From Xanthobacteraceae bacterium 501b (lineage in GTDB: Bacteria > Pseudomonadota > Alphaproteobacteria > Rhizobiales > Xanthobacteraceae), in NCBI GenBank assembly GCA_000378025.1, contig KB899087.1, positions 4,734,001 through 4,798,000 of the forward strand: 64,000 bases of DNA. The letters are read 5' to 3'. The notes under the pieces are model-generated. The model saw only the letters and a program-made list of their open reading frames with translations, did not search any database and had not been told where the DNA came from. The position numbers and the translations under genes are program-made. Below, in pieces: positions 55,555-63,801 of this stretch (position 1 is the first letter of the stretch; each line of letters begins with the position of its first letter).

Positions 55555-57924
55555 TCAGCCCACCGCCCGCAGATGGCGGATCGGCCGGCCGGGCGTCATC
55601 GCCTGCGCCGCACGCACCATGCCCTGCGCGTCGATGCCGAAATGGCGGTAGAGGTCGGCAATCGTACCGGTCTGGCCGAAATGCTCGACGCCCAGCGCCC
55701 GGGCGCGGTGGCCATGCACGGAGCCGAGACAGCCCAGCGTCGCGGGGTGAGCGTCCACGGCGGAAATGATCGCGCAGCCGGGCGGCACGGCGTCCAGCAG
55801 GGTCTCGACATGGGCGCGAGCCTCGACGTCGCCGCCCTCTCGCGCGCGCTGTGCCTGCGTCCAGCCGCCATGCAGCCGGTCTGCCGAGGTGACGGCGAGC
55901 AGGCCGACATCGCGCCGGTCCTCGGCGATCAGCCCCACCGCCTCGATCGCCTCCGGCGCCAGCGCCCCGCTATAGGCGAGCACCACCTGCGCGTTCGGCC
56001 CCGGCCGGCGCAGCCAGTAGCCGCCCTTGACGATGTCGGCGGCCAGCCCGGCGTCCATGGTCCGGCGCGGCTGCTCGATGGTGCGGGTGGAAAGGCGTAA
56101 GTAAGCCGAGCCGCCATCCTCCGCCTGCACGTGCTGGAAGGCGAAGCGCAGGATCACCGCGAGCTCGTCGACAAAGGCCGGCTCGAAGCTCGCCAGCCCG
56201 TCCTGCGCCATGCCGATCAGCGGCGTGGCGATGGACTGGTGCGCGCCGCCCTCCGGCGCCAGCGTCACCCCGGACGGCGTGGCGGCGATAATGAAGCGGG
56301 CGTCCTGGTAGCAGGCATAGTTCAGCGCATCGAGCCCGCGCTCGATGAAGGGATCGTAGAGCGTCCCGATCGGCAGCAGCCGCTCGCCGAACAGCGAATG
56401 CGACAGGCCGAGCGCGGAGAGCATGGTGAACAGGTTCATCTCGGCGATGCCGAGCTCCATATGCTGGCCCTTGGGCGAGAACTCCCAGTTGAAGGTCGAG
56501 GGAATCCGCTCCTTCTTGAAGGTGTCGGCCAGTTCCTCGCGGGCGAAGAGCTGGCGCCGGTTGACCCAAGCGCCGAGATTTGTCGAGACGGTCACATCAG
56601 GCGAGGTGGTGACGACGCGGCGGGCGAACAGATCGTCGCGCTTGCCGATCTCGTTTAGCAGCAGGCCGAAGCCTTGCTGGGTCGACATGGCAGGCTGCAA
56701 CGGCACGTCGAGCGTGGCCGGCACCTCGATCTTTGGCGGCTGGTGCCGGCGCGTGCCACCGGTGCGGAACGGCACCGCGTCGAGAAACGCCTGCAGCGCG
56801 GCGGGCGGGGCGCTGAGCCCCTCGAACAAATCCCATTCATGCCCTTCGCGCACATTGTGGCGGGCGCGCAGCGCTTCCACCTGGGTAGGCGTCATCAGCC
56901 CAGCGTGGTTGTCCTTGTGCCCGGCCAGCGGCAGGCCGAAGCCCTTGATAGTGTAGGCGATGAAGCAGACCGGCCGGTCATGCGTGCGCGCCTGCTCGAA
57001 CGCCTCCACCAGCGAGGGCAGGTCGTGCCCGCCGAGATTGCCCATCAGGGCGGCCAGTTCGTCATCGCTCCGCCGCTCGATCAGCGCAGTGATGTCACCC
57101 TGGTCGCCGATATCGTCCATCAGCCGCTTGCGCCAGGCGGTGCCGCCCTGGAAGGTGAGGGCGGAATAAAGTTGGTTCGGGCAGGTGTCGATCCAGCGCT
57201 TGAGCGCCTGCCCGCCGGGTTCCTCGAACGCCGCCTGCTGCAGCCGGCCGTATTTCAGGATCACCACATCCCAGCCGAAGCTGCCGAAAATGGATTCGAA
57301 CCGCTCCCACAGCCCCTCGCGCACCACGGCGTCGAGGCTCTGCCTGTTGTAGTCGACGATCCACCAGGTGTTGCGCAGGCCGTGCTTCCAGCCCTCCAGC
57401 AGCGCCTCGAAGATGTTGCCCTCGTCCATCTCGGCGTCGCCGACGAGCGCGATCATCTTGCCTTCCGGCCCGTGGCCGAGACCTTTGGCGCCGAGATAGT
57501 CCTGCACGAGCGAGGCGAACAGCGTCTGCGCCACGCCGAGGCCAACCGAGCCGGTGGAGAAATCCACGTCGTCAATGTCCTTGGTCCGCGAGGGATAGGA
57601 CTGCGCGCCCTTATAGGCGCGAAAATTCTCGAGCTTTTCCCGCGTTTGCTTGCCGAACAGATACTGGATGGCGTGGAAGATCGGGCTCGCATGCGGCTTC
57701 ACCGCCACCCGGTCCTGCGGCCGCAGCGCCTTGAGATAGAGCGCGGTCATGATCGTTGCCATGGAAGCCGAGGAGGCCTGATGGCCGCCCACCTTCAGCC
57801 CGTCGGCATTGGGGCGGACATGGTTGGCGTTGTGGATGGTCCACGTCGCCAGCCAGAGGATCTTGCGCTCCAGCTCCCTCAGCATCGCGATGTCGTCGGC
57901 ACTGCGTTCGGCGATCTTGACCAT
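55555..57924 (-). CDS. Homodimeric ThDP enzyme, AceE/MdeB-like 2-oxo-acid dehydrogenase E1 / transketolase
   Basis: A 789-residue thiamine-diphosphate enzyme. The ThDP motif is VGDAEMDEGN (residues 161-170) running to WWIVDYNRQSLD (188-198); HASPIFHAIQYLFG, FSTGSVGLGVAQTLFASL and the C-terminal-half GAHQSIATPLIGMAQDGL are shared with AceE-type E1 proteins, which are about 890 residues, and with MdeB (2-oxobutyrate dehydrogenase E1-like). No lipoyl or E2 gene is adjacent. It is divergent from an Lrp-type regulator, as mdeB is near mdeR in Pseudomonas putida, which suggests amino-acid-derived 2-oxo acids as substrate. Annotation simply as transketolase is the alternative. Confidence 0.8.
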   Translation of the reverse strand: MVKIAERSADDIAMLRELERKILWLATWTIHNANHVRPNADGLKVGGHQASSASMATIMTALYLKALRPQDRVAVKPHASPIFHAIQYLFGKQTREKLENFRAYKGAQSYPSRTKDIDDVDFSTGSVGLGVAQTLFASLVQDYLGAKGLGHGPEGKMIALVGDAEMDEGNIFEALLEGWKHGLRNTWWIVDYNRQSLDAVVREGLWERFESIFGSFGWDVVILKYGRLQQAAFEEPGGQALKRWIDTCPNQLYSALTFQGGTAWRKRLMDDIGDQGDITALIERRSDDELAALMGNLGGHDLPSLVEAFEQARTHDRPVCFIAYTIKGFGLPLAGHKDNHAGLMTPTQVEALRARHNVREGHEWDLFEGLSAPPAALQAFLDAVPFRTGGTRRHQPPKIEVPATLDVPLQPAMSTQQGFGLLLNEIGKRDDLFARRVVTTSPDVTVSTNLGAWVNRRQLFAREELADTFKKERIPSTFNWEFSPKGQHMELGIAEMNLFTMLSALGLSHSLFGERLLPIGTLYDPFIERGLDALNYACYQDARFIIAATPSGVTLAPEGGAHQSIATPLIGMAQDGLASFEPAFVDELAVILRFAFQHVQAEDGGSAYLRLSTRTIEQPRRTMDAGLAADIVKGGYWLRRPGPNAQVVLAYSGALAPEAIEAVGLIAEDRRDVGLLAVTSADRLHGGWTQAQRAREGGDVEARAHVETLLDAVPPGCAIISAVDAHPATLGCLGSVHGHRARALGVEHFGQTGTIADLYRHFGIDAQGMVRAAQAMTPGRPIRHLRAVG

Positions 57925-58053
57925 GGTCGGCGTTCCCGGCTCACCTATCCGAATAGCCTAGCCACAGGGAAAGGGCGTTTGGAGCTATTTTCGGTCGCCA
58001 GGTGCATCTAGTATGGCTGAACTCACCAATGCAGCCCTCTCAGGCAGAAAAAT

Positions 58054-58524
58054 ATGCCAGACGCCCGGCTCGATACCATCGACCGAAAAATCCTCGCCAT
58101 CCTCCAGCAGGACGCGCACACGACGATGGAGGTGCTCGCCGGCGAGGTCGGCCTCTCGCCCTCGCCCTGCGCCCGGCGGGTGCGCAATCTGGAGGCAGCC
58201 GGCGTCATCAAGCGCTATGTCGCGGTGATCGACCAGGACAAGGTCGGCCTGCCGGTCAGCGTCTTCGCCTCGATCAAGCTGGAGCGCCAGCGCGAGGACG
58301 AACTCGACCGCTTCGCCCGCGCCATCGCCCGTTGGCCGGAGATCGTCGAGTGCTATCTGATGACCGGCCAGCGGGACTATCTCCTGCGCATCGTGGTCAA
58401 GGACCTGCCGGCCTATGAGGCCTTCCTCAAGCGCACCCTCACCCGGCTGGAAGGCGTCGCCTCCATCGAATCGAGCTTCGCGCTGAGCCAGGTAAAGCAT
58501 TCGCAGGCGCTTCCGGTGAACTAG
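58054..58524 (+). CDS. Lrp/AsnC-family transcriptional regulator
   Basis: A 156-residue regulator with the AsnC helix-turn-helix (LDTIDRKILAILQQDAHTTMEVLAGEVGLSPSPCARRVRNLEAAGVIKRY) and a C-terminal RAM ligand domain (VSVFASIKLERQREDELDRFARAI ... VVKDLPAYEAFLKRTL). It lies 129 bp from the divergent AceE/MdeB-like gene, which it most likely controls in response to an amino acid. The gap contains AT-rich stretches but I see no certain operator. Confidence 0.93.
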   Translation: MPDARLDTIDRKILAILQQDAHTTMEVLAGEVGLSPSPCARRVRNLEAAGVIKRYVAVIDQDKVGLPVSVFASIKLERQREDELDRFARAIARWPEIVECYLMTGQRDYLLRIVVKDLPAYEAFLKRTLTRLEGVASIESSFALSQVKHSQALPVN

Positions 58525-58665
58525 ACGAGCTCTTGCGCCCGGCGCCGGGGGAGGTTGCAAAACGGCTGGCAGGCCGCCAGAAAGACGGACCGCGTGGCGG
58601 GGGCTCCCGCTTCGCCCCGCTCCCTCCCGCTACCCGCGCGCCCCCGCCGCTTGTAAGGTCGACCG

Positions 58666-59634
58666 ATGATCGTGTTCATCAGCTTTCGTGGCCATCAGCT
58701 GGCGGTGCAGAGCCGCCTCGACAAAACCTTCGGCGTGCCGACGCCCGACATACGCCACACCCATTACGAGCGCCTGTTGCGCTCGGTCCGCATTCCCCGC
58801 GCCACCTATGTGTTCTGCGATTTCGAATCGCTGCGGCCCTGGATGCTGCAACTCGCCGCAGAGCTCTACCGGATGATGACGGCGGCCGGCCTGCGCTGCC
58901 TGAACGACCCGGCGATGGCGATGTCGCGGGTCGAACTGCTGACCACGCTCCGGCGCGAAGGGTTCAACCCGTTCGGCGTCTACCATGCGGACACCGATCC
59001 GCATCCCCGTCGCTTCCCCGTCTTCGTGCGCAATGAGCTCGGCCATGGCATGCCGTTCGACACGCTCTACGAGGACCAGGAATCGCTGACCGCCGGCCTG
59101 GCGGCGCTGAAGAAGGCGGGGATGCCGCTGCGCGGGCTTCTCGTCATCGAACTCGCGGCCGAGCGCTACAATGAAACCCTGTGGGCGAAGTGGGGCACCT
59201 GGTGCATCGGCGGCCAGACGGTGCTCGAACACATCGCGGTCGACGATACCTGGCTGGTGAAGATCGGCGACCACGCCAAGGTGACGCCGGAGATCGCGCA
59301 GGACGAGCACGACGCCGTGCTTGCCAACCGCTACGCGGACGACCTCTCCCGCGCCTTCGCCCTGGGCAATCTGGAGTATGGCCGCGCCGATCACGCCCAG
59401 TATAACGGCCGCACGGTGCTGTTCGAGGTCAACACCAACCCGTATATCGGCCCGTTCAAGCCACGGTCGCCGGCCATCCGCACGGAGACGACGTTGTTCG
59501 CGCGCCGGCGCATGGCCGAGTGCCACGAAGCCATCGACACCCCGGTGGGAGGAAGCGTCTGGCTACCGAACTGGCGGGCGCGCCGCCCCTGGGTTTGGTT
59601 CCGCCCGGGTTTCGTCGGCCCTCCGGGCCCCTGA
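58666..59634 (+). CDS. ATP-grasp-like hypothetical protein
   Basis: A 322-residue cytosolic protein without an assigned function. The C-terminal half ends in a strand with LFEVNTNPYIGPF (near residue 263-275), the E-x-N-x-NP metal-binding pattern of ATP-grasp enzymes; KAGMPLRGLLVIEL and TWLVKIGDHAKVTPE could be the ATP-binding strands and lysine. The N-terminal ~90 residues look like a nucleotide-independent alpha/beta pre-domain. ATG 58666 is the natural start. It is single, with no partner gene in the same direction, so the substrates are unknown. Confidence 0.65.
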   Translation: MIVFISFRGHQLAVQSRLDKTFGVPTPDIRHTHYERLLRSVRIPRATYVFCDFESLRPWMLQLAAELYRMMTAAGLRCLNDPAMAMSRVELLTTLRREGFNPFGVYHADTDPHPRRFPVFVRNELGHGMPFDTLYEDQESLTAGLAALKKAGMPLRGLLVIELAAERYNETLWAKWGTWCIGGQTVLEHIAVDDTWLVKIGDHAKVTPEIAQDEHDAVLANRYADDLSRAFALGNLEYGRADHAQYNGRTVLFEVNTNPYIGPFKPRSPAIRTETTLFARRRMAECHEAIDTPVGGSVWLPNWRARRPWVWFRPGFVGPPGP

Positions 59635-59667
59635 AACGCACGTCTCGTGTCGTCTTTCCAAAAAGAA

Positions 59668-59691
59668 AACGCCGGCCGCAAGGCCGGCGTT
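59668..59691 (-). terminator. GNRA-loop hairpin terminator
   Basis: Perfect 10-bp stem AACGCCGGCC/GGCCGGCGTT closed by a GCAA tetraloop (59678-59681). On the minus strand it is followed by TTTTCTTTTT, so it is best read as the terminator of the leftward gene at 59844; it may also limit rightward transcription from the ATP-grasp-like gene. Confidence 0.8.
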
Positions 59692-59843
59692 CTACCGCTG
59701 GGACGCGGTTTAATTCACTTGGGCTGGATCGGGGGCGGACCCATGGGGGCGGGGGAGGCGACAGGGCGGAACGTGTACTTCACAGCTTATCTCCTTGAAA
59801 TGCAGGACCAAAACGGCTTCAAACCGATGGTACCGCAGAAACG

Positions 59844-60659
59844 CTAGCACGGCTCCGCCGGGCTGTCATCGGTCGGAATGTCGTTCGCGTTGCTACGGGG
59901 TGGGGCGGTCTCCGACGCCGGCATTTCCACCATGAGAGGTTCGGCAAGACGAAGCTTCGACACATGGAGAGGGTTGCCGGGCTTCCCGTCGGGATGCACG
60001 CCCCGGAAATACCATTTCTGCCATCCCTGCCGCATCGCCTCCGGGTCTCCGCTGTTGAGCAAAGCGTTGAATGCTCCCCGCAGCTCTCCATACTGGCGCA
60101 CGGCCTCTTGTCGGTCGGCTGCCATCTCGATCGGGACGATCTTTGGACGGACGGCCTCCAGCGCGCGATAGGGCACGGGTGCCAGAAAGCAGAACGGTTC
60201 ATCTTTCTCGAAGCGCACCGTTCCGGGGCGGGTGAACTTCCAGTTCATGGTGAAGGGAAAGTCGAGCCAGTCCGTTTCAACCAGGCCCTCCAGCGCGTGG
60301 ATTCCATCCTTGGGCAGGTTGGGACAGCCGCGCACGCTCATGCCGATGCCGGGCTCGGTCCGGAACAAATAATGGGTGAACATGGTCAGAACGCCGAAGC
60401 CGAAATGCGACGCCGCATGGAACTCGATGTCCATCGAATCCGCCGAGATGGCGATGGCGTCGAGCCCGTCCCGCCCGTCCCATTCTGCCTCGAAGGTGAT
60501 CGGGCAGAGCAATTCCCAGCCCATGCTGTTGGCGATGGACAGCGGCAGGCAGCGATAGGCGAAGCGCTGGGATGTCGCGTCCATCCACGCGCGTTCGGCG
60601 CGTGCCGGCACCAGCGCAGGGGCGTCAGTTCGCAGGCGGTAGCTGGTCAGAGAGGTCAT
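59844..60659 (-). CDS. DUF6065-like hypothetical protein
   Basis: A 271-residue protein without known function. It has RFAYRCLPLSIANSMGWELLCP, SHFGFGVLTMFTHYLFRTEPGIGMSVRGCPN and TDWLDFPFTMNWKFTRPGTVRFEKDEPFCFLAPVPY, blocks I associate with DUF6065 (from memory, not verified). Rich in aromatic residues and Pro, probably a beta-rich soluble domain, with an acidic-polar tail (ETAPPRSNANDIPTDDSPAEPC). No signal peptide. It is a single transcription unit with a hairpin terminator about 150 bp downstream. Confidence 0.65.
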   Translation of the reverse strand: MTSLTSYRLRTDAPALVPARAERAWMDATSQRFAYRCLPLSIANSMGWELLCPITFEAEWDGRDGLDAIAISADSMDIEFHAASHFGFGVLTMFTHYLFRTEPGIGMSVRGCPNLPKDGIHALEGLVETDWLDFPFTMNWKFTRPGTVRFEKDEPFCFLAPVPYRALEAVRPKIVPIEMAADRQEAVRQYGELRGAFNALLNSGDPEAMRQGWQKWYFRGVHPDGKPGNPLHVSKLRLAEPLMVEMPASETAPPRSNANDIPTDDSPAEPC

Positions 60660-61005
60660 GGGGCAAATGGAGGCGTGAGGGCAATAGCGCGGGAAGCGAT
60701 CCGAAGGCCGCGCCTCTAGGATCGCACCGTTTCCGCCGCTCCGGCAAGCCGGCGCGACGCCCGCGAAGTGGCTGTGGTCTGTGTCTTCGAGGCTGCAGGC
60801 CCCTCTATCGGCCGACGCGCCGAGACGCTACCTGAGGATTAGATTCTCCTCGTCCTGGAAGAGGCGGAGCAGGTGGAGGCCGCAGATTTTACAGTATCTG
60901 AGAAAAGGCGCGGCGACAAAGTCCGAGGGGGTTGTGGCCTGCCCCGATTGAGTGGTCCAGCTTGACCCTAATGCATTGTCGGCCTTTGTGTCGGGTTTGA
61001 TGTTG
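60660..61005. other. Non-coding gap before the mobile-element cluster
   Basis: About 346 bp. The first part is the upstream region of the DUF6065-like gene. A short leftward frame near 60838-60985 (ending LLRLFQDEENLILR) looks like decayed coding sequence, but I cannot name it. Nothing else is supported. Confidence 0.4.
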
Positions 61006-61379
61006 GCGATGACGCCTCGCTGCGTGAGCGGATGAAGGCCGTCCCCCAGGAACGGCGGCGGTCCGGCTACAGGCGTCTCCACGTCCTGCTCAGGCGGGAG
61101 GGCTTCCGGGTCAACCACAAGCGGCTGTTCCGGCACAACCCATGAGGAAAGGCTGATGGTCCGCCGGCGTGGCGGCCGCAAGCGAGCGATCGGGACGCGG
61201 GCGCCGATGATGCCCGCTGCGACCGAACGAGCGCTGGTCGCTCGACTTCGTCGCCGACCAGATGACCGATGGCCGCCGCTTCCGGATGCTGGCCATCGTC
61301 GACGACTGCACCCCCGAGTGCCTGGCGCTGGTGGCGGACACCTCGCCGTCCGGGGTGAGGGTCGCTCGCGAGCTCGACA
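61006..61379 (+). pseudogene. Remnant of IS407-group OrfB transposase
   Basis: Fragments in shifting frames still read as OrfB: DASLRERMKAVPQERRRSGYRRLHVLLRREGF then RVNHKRLF, EERLMVRRRGGRKRAIGTRAP, and DQMTDGRRFRMLAIVDDCTPECLALVADTSPSG followed by VRVARELD. At least two frameshifts and a premature stop separate them. It is a different copy from the element at 44527-45756. Its 3' end is cut by the IS256-type end at 61380. Confidence 0.85.
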
Positions 61380-61512
61380 GGGAGTGTCAGGAATTTCGTG
61401 TGCGGGGCGGCGGGTTGAAGATCAGGCCGCCATGGCCCTTGTGAAACGCTCTCCGAAGAGAACGGCGAACTGGGCCTTTGCCATGCCCCATTCACGCTGA
61501 GCCATCTTCCAC
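61380..61512 (-). pseudogene. 3' end of an IS256-family transposase with terminal repeat
   Basis: On the minus strand the C-terminal tail MAQREWGMAKAQFAVLFGER ends at the stop at 61422-61424, as in IS256-type transposases. Beyond the stop the sequence runs to the element end, GGGAGTGTCAGGAATTTCGTG at 61380, which looks like an IS256 terminal inverted repeat. The upstream part of the gene is missing because an IS3 element abuts it at 61513. Confidence 0.8.
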
Positions 61513-61578
61513 TGAGGTGGTCCCCGAAACCCGGACAGGGAGCTAAGCTTGGTTCGACCTGACGGAAGGACGAGCCCG

Positions 61579-61863
61579 ATGACGGGGAAGAGGAAGCGGT
61601 ATTCTGCGGATTTCAAGGCCAAGGTGGCCCTGGTGGCGCTCCGCGGCGAGCATACGGTGGCTCAACTGGCGGCGAAGCACGGCGTTCACCAGACCCTGAT
61701 CAACGCCTGGAAGAAGCAGGCGATCGAGGGGATGGCCACGGTGTTCTCCGGCAAGTCAGAAGCCGCCGAGGCTGCCCGCGAGGGTGAGATCGACCAGCTC
61801 CACGCGAAGATTGGCCAACTGGTGGTGGAACGGGATTTTTTGCGTCGGGCCTCCGGGCGCTGA
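61579..61863 (+). CDS. IS3-family transposase OrfA
   Basis: A 94-residue protein with the IS3 OrfA pattern: RKRYSADFKAKVALVALRGEHTVAQLAAKHGVHQTLINAWKKQAIEG (helix-turn-helix) and a terminal helix EIDQLHAKIGQLVVERDFLRRASGR. ATG 61579 is chosen; TTG 61549 upstream is less likely. orfB starts two bases after the stop in another frame; programmed frameshifting near the end (run of T at 61838-61843) may produce a fusion. Confidence 0.9.
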   Translation: MTGKRKRYSADFKAKVALVALRGEHTVAQLAAKHGVHQTLINAWKKQAIEGMATVFSGKSEAAEAAREGEIDQLHAKIGQLVVERDFLRRASGR

Positions 61864-61865
61864 GC

Positions 61866-62714
61866 GTGGGGGCGAGACGCGACATGATCGAACCGGATCA
61901 CCCGCACCTGCCGATCACGCGGCAATGTGCCCTGGTCGGCATCAGCCGGTCGGCGTTCTACGGCGGCTCGCGGACCGAAAGCCTCGAGACCCTTGCCATC
62001 ATGCAGGCGATCGACGGCCAGTTCCTCGATACGCCCTGGTACGGCTCGCGACAGATGGTGCGCCATCTGCGCCGGCAAGGACACGCAGCCGGGCGCAAGC
62101 GCGTGCGGCGCCTCATGGCCCGCATGGGGCTGGCCGCCATCTACCAGCGGCCGAAGACCACGGTGCGGCACCCCCAGCACCGCGTCTTCCCCTATCTCCT
62201 GCGGAATATGGCGATCGACCGGCCTGACCAGGTCTGGTGCGCCGACATCACCTACATCCCGATGCGGCGCGGGTTCCTGTACCTGGTCGCCATCATGGAC
62301 TGGCACAGCCGCAGGGTTCTGTCCTGGCGGCTCTCCAACACCATGGAGGCGGACTTCTGCATCGAGGCGCTGGAGGAGGCCTTGTCCCGGTTCGGGCGGC
62401 CCGGCATCTTCAACACCGACCAGGGCAGCCAGTTCACCAGCCCGCGCTTCACCGAGGTGCTGCTGGACGCCGGCGTGCGGATCTCCATGGATGGCCGCGG
62501 CCGCTGGATGGACAACGTGTTCATCGAGCGCCTCTGGCGATCGCTAAAATACGAGTGCATCTACGTCAATGCCTTCGAAACCGGTTCCGAGGCTCGGGCC
62601 GGGATTGGCAAGTGGGTCACCTACTACAATCGCACGAGGCCCCACTCGGCTCTCGGCGGCAGAACGCCGGAGGAGGTCCATACGGCCTGCGACGGCATCA
62701 ACATGGCGGCGTGA
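61866..62714 (+). CDS. IS3-family transposase OrfB
   Basis: A 282-residue DDE integrase with HTH_21 (PWYGSRQMVRHLRRQGH AAGRKRVRRLMARMGL) and the catalytic triad: Asp in WCADITYIPM, Asp in FNTDQGSQFTSPRF and Glu in DNVFIERLWRSLKYE. The C-terminus YYNRTRPHSALGGRTPEE is typical. No interruption is seen, so the element may still be active. Confidence 0.93.
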   Translation: MGARRDMIEPDHPHLPITRQCALVGISRSAFYGGSRTESLETLAIMQAIDGQFLDTPWYGSRQMVRHLRRQGHAAGRKRVRRLMARMGLAAIYQRPKTTVRHPQHRVFPYLLRNMAIDRPDQVWCADITYIPMRRGFLYLVAIMDWHSRRVLSWRLSNTMEADFCIEALEEALSRFGRPGIFNTDQGSQFTSPRFTEVLLDAGVRISMDGRGRWMDNVFIERLWRSLKYECIYVNAFETGSEARAGIGKWVTYYNRTRPHSALGGRTPEEVHTACDGINMAA

Positions 62715-62775
62715 CACTGACCAGAACCAAGCTTAGCGAAGCCGCCAAACTGTCCGCCAAATGGGGACCACCTCA

Positions 62776-62853
62776 AGGGCGACTGGCCCTATCTCTAATC
62801 GACGCCACCTACCTCTAGGTCCGGCGTGGCGGAGGGATCGTCTCGATCTGCGC
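62776..62853 (+). pseudogene. Internal fragment of an IS256-family transposase (first part)
   Basis: Directly after the IS3 element the plus strand reads LKGDWPYL, a one-base deletion, IDATYL, a nonsense codon where Lys is expected, then VRRGGGIVSI: the IS256 block usually GDWPYLW-IDATYVKVR-GGRIVSVA. The next IS256 residues (VIIAIG) resume only at about 63404. Confidence 0.75.
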
Positions 62854-63255
62854 TCAGCCTCGGACGCCTCGCGCCGCGCGGCGCTGACCCAGTTCGAGGC
62901 CGACGCCCATCGCATCGCCGAACAGCGCGGCCTCGGCGTGGACATCTCCGCGTCTCACGAGGTGGCGACTGTTCCCTGCTACCCCGACATTCAGCGGCAG
63001 CTGGGCGATGCCGTCGCCTCGCTCGGGGCGCGGGCGCCGCTGCTACCTTCCGGCGCCGGCCATGACGGGCAGGCGATGGCAAAGCTCTGCCCGGTCGGCA
63101 TGCTGTTCGTGCGCTGCACGGGCGGCATCAGCCATAACCCGGCGGAATATGCGTCGCCCAGCGACATGGGGATGGCGGCAGCGGCCCTCATCCGTTTCAT
63201 CGAACGGTTTCAACAGCCCCCTTCCAAGGGTGGCACAAGCGGAGCACAGACGTGA
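62854..63255 (+). pseudogene. C-terminal part of an M20-family amidohydrolase (N-carbamoyl-amino-acid hydrolase/allantoate type)
   Basis: About 134 codons in one frame: DLRSASDASRRAALTQFEAD, EVATVPCYPDI, LPSGAGHDGQAMAKLCPVGM and FVRCTGGISHNPAEYASPSD. GAGHD carries a metal-ligand His and SHNPAEY is the C-terminal signature of HyuC/AmaB-type enzymes (about 410 residues). The N-terminal two thirds are missing, replaced by IS256 sequence, so it cannot be functional. Its stop overlaps the start of a second M20 gene (GTGA). Confidence 0.8.
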
Positions 63256-63404
63256 GCAGTTCCGGCGACACTGACAGGCTGGCGCGCGAGGTCGATTTCC
63301 TCAAGGCACTGGTGCGCGTACCCAGCGACAACCCGCCGGGCGACTGCGCCCCCCATGCCGAGATCGCCGGCCAGCTGCTGGAAGAGCTGGGCTTCGAGGT
63401 GCCG
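63252..63404 (+). pseudogene. N-terminal fragment of a second M20-family hydrolase (ArgE/DapE-like)
   Basis: GTG start overlapping the previous stop, then about 50 residues: RLAREVDFLKALVRVPSDNP, DCAPHAEIAGQLLEELGFEV, the normal N-terminus of ArgE/DapE-type peptidases. It stops abruptly where IS256 transposase sequence begins. The two M20 genes were probably one operon before disruption. Confidence 0.75.
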
Positions 63405-63801
63405 TGATCATCGCCATCGGGTTCAACGCCGAGGGGCGGCGCGAGGTGCCGTGGCTCGCGATCGGGATCTCCGAGGCGGGGCCGATGTGGACCGAGTTTT
63501 CGCGCCGCTGATGCGCCGGGGCCTGCGCGGGGTGAAACTGGTGGTCTCCGATGCCCATGGAGGCATCAGGGCGGCGATCTCGAAGGTCTTCAGCCATCTG
63601 GCAGCGCATCGGGTGCACTTTGACGCAATGCCCTGGCCCATGCAGGCAAAAGCGGCGGCGGATGGTCTCGGCCTTCATCTCCACGCTTTCGCCCAGGAAG
63701 CCGCTGAGGCGGCCAGGCTGCAATGGCGCACCGTTGCCGATCAAATTCGACCCAAGGTCCCGAAGCTGGCCACTATCATGGAGGAGGCCGAACATGACGT
63801 A
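63404..63801 (+). pseudogene. Internal fragment of an IS256-family transposase (second part)
   Basis: Reads VIIAIGFNAEGRREVPWLAI, then WTEFSRR, a frameshift, MRRGLRGVKLVVSDAHGGIR (catalytic-Asp region), HLAAHRVHFDAMPWPMQAK and further on AEAARLQWRTVADQIRPKVP. Several small changes break the frame. It continues exactly the sequence left at 62853, after an insert of about 550 bp. Similarity fades after about 63801. Confidence 0.8.

Larger units (their letters stand above)
61513..62775 (+). mobile_element. Intact IS3-family element
   Basis: 1,263 bp. Terminal inverted repeats begin TGAGGTGGTCCCC at 61513 and end as its complement at 62775, with further shared GGACAG and TAAGCTTGGTTC inside each end. 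It carries orfA and orfB. Flanking trinucleotides do not match, and the two flanks belong to different IS256 pieces in opposite orientation, so a deletion or inversion next to the element is likely. Confidence 0.88.

Noticed and set aside
59701..59843. Possible small RNA or tRNA downstream of the hairpin
   Set aside because: No cloverleaf or conserved tRNA arms could be found by eye.
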